Below are positions 63,697-64,000 of a DNA stretch of 64,000 nucleotides, in pieces. The notes under the pieces are model-generated. The model worked only from the letters and a program-made list of their open reading frames with translations, was not told the DNA's origin and did not search any database. The position numbers were made by a program, and so were the translations under genes. Positions within the stretch are counted from its first letter, which is position 1, and each line of letters begins with the position of its first letter. The DNA comes from Hoeflea sp. IMCC20628 (GTDB taxonomy: Bacteria > Pseudomonadota > Alphaproteobacteria > Rhizobiales > Rhizobiaceae): the NCBI RefSeq assembly GCF_001011155.1, contig NZ_CP011479.1, positions 2,002,501 to 2,066,500 of the forward strand, read 5' to 3'.

Positions 63697-64000
63697 GCGG
63701 GGGAACTCCGGAGGATTGGGACTGTGATGCGAGATAGGACAACCGCTCATTGCTCGCAAGGGCAAAGCAGCGGCTGGGATGAAAGCAACCGCGCGGGCGC
63801 ATGATTGAGCGTACCCCTCTGCAGCAAAACAAAGATCGCATAAGATGGATTATGGAACTACGAGGTATGAAACCGTTGATATGTCTGACATCGCCTCAGC
63901 CTTGAGAATCACAAGAAAATCATGGGCATGCATGCGTTTTCCACCACCATGCGCGAGATTGGCTGACCGATTGACCGATGGCAAGTGTGTGTGGGACGAG
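63697..64000. other. Intergenic at window end
   Basis: About 300 bases upstream of the M32 gene. No coding frame with a ribosome site is seen. It should contain the carboxypeptidase promoter. Confidence 0.4.

Overview
The window looks like a chromosomal stretch from an alphaproteobacterium of the order Hyphomicrobiales (Rhizobiales), probably close to Hoeflea and other Phyllobacteriaceae/Rhizobiaceae. This rests on gene order and protein style (glmU-glmS-DUF502, recG, sdhE-mfd; hfq-hflX; cysG-DUF2849-cysI-DUF934), high GC with GC-rich third positions, and dispersed palindromic repeats. It was judged by eye, without any database search. Most of the window is ordered housekeeping and catabolic DNA; the first 3 kb is accessory in character.

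Layout. 1-3012: an IS3-family element cut by the window edge, inserted into a HEPN-like gene, then a small conserved gene and 1.25 kb of repeat-rich non-coding DNA. 3013-9202: a GreA/GreB-family factor, a DUF4864 protein, and a catabolic block of an MDR reductase, an ACAD10/11-type acyl-CoA dehydrogenase, an APH-like kinase and two SDRs. 9319-13948: valine degradation (mmsA, isobutyryl-CoA dehydrogenase, 3-hydroxyisobutyryl-CoA hydrolase, mmsB). 15102-21006: a homogentisate operon (hmgA, fahA, maiA) with three extra genes inside it: a metallo-beta-lactamase-fold protein with a broken metal motif, a flavin monooxygenase and DUF2783. 21013-29099: an uncharacterised uptake and catabolic locus (NMT1/THI5-type ABC transporter, CodA-like amidohydrolase, GlcD-like FAD oxidase, two flavodoxin-fold reductases) divergent from a Rid protein and a creatininase-family hydrolase, with a 20-bp dyad between the two arms.

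29129-42303: PilZ protein, tRNA-Lys, ccdA, an EamA transporter, glmU, glmS, DUF502, recG, sdhE and mfd, ending in a strong terminator. 42469-43669: three tandem paralogous genes for small secreted proteins with an internal RAGNDGSP repeat, which I do not recognise. 44678-50857: hfq, hflX, nnrS, nnrU, a cytoplasmic alpha-amylase and mazG. 50945-56047: a deaminase and the sulfite-reduction operon cysG-DUF2849-cysI-DUF934-ferredoxin. 56194-63696: TPMT-like methyltransferase, lrgAB, a YqaA-type membrane protein, a GFA protein, a deleted and frameshifted NADP oxidoreductase, an arsR-SRPBCC pair, a MarR regulator upstream of an EamA transporter, and an M32 carboxypeptidase.

The most promising leads for undescribed biology are the tandem repeat-protein family (42469-43669), the divergent amidohydrolase/Rid/creatininase locus with its shared dyad (21013-29099), the ACAD plus APH-kinase pair (5148-8423), and the metal-motif-deficient MBL protein with its DUF2783 neighbour (17554-20360). 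No CRISPR array, prophage or rRNA operon was seen.
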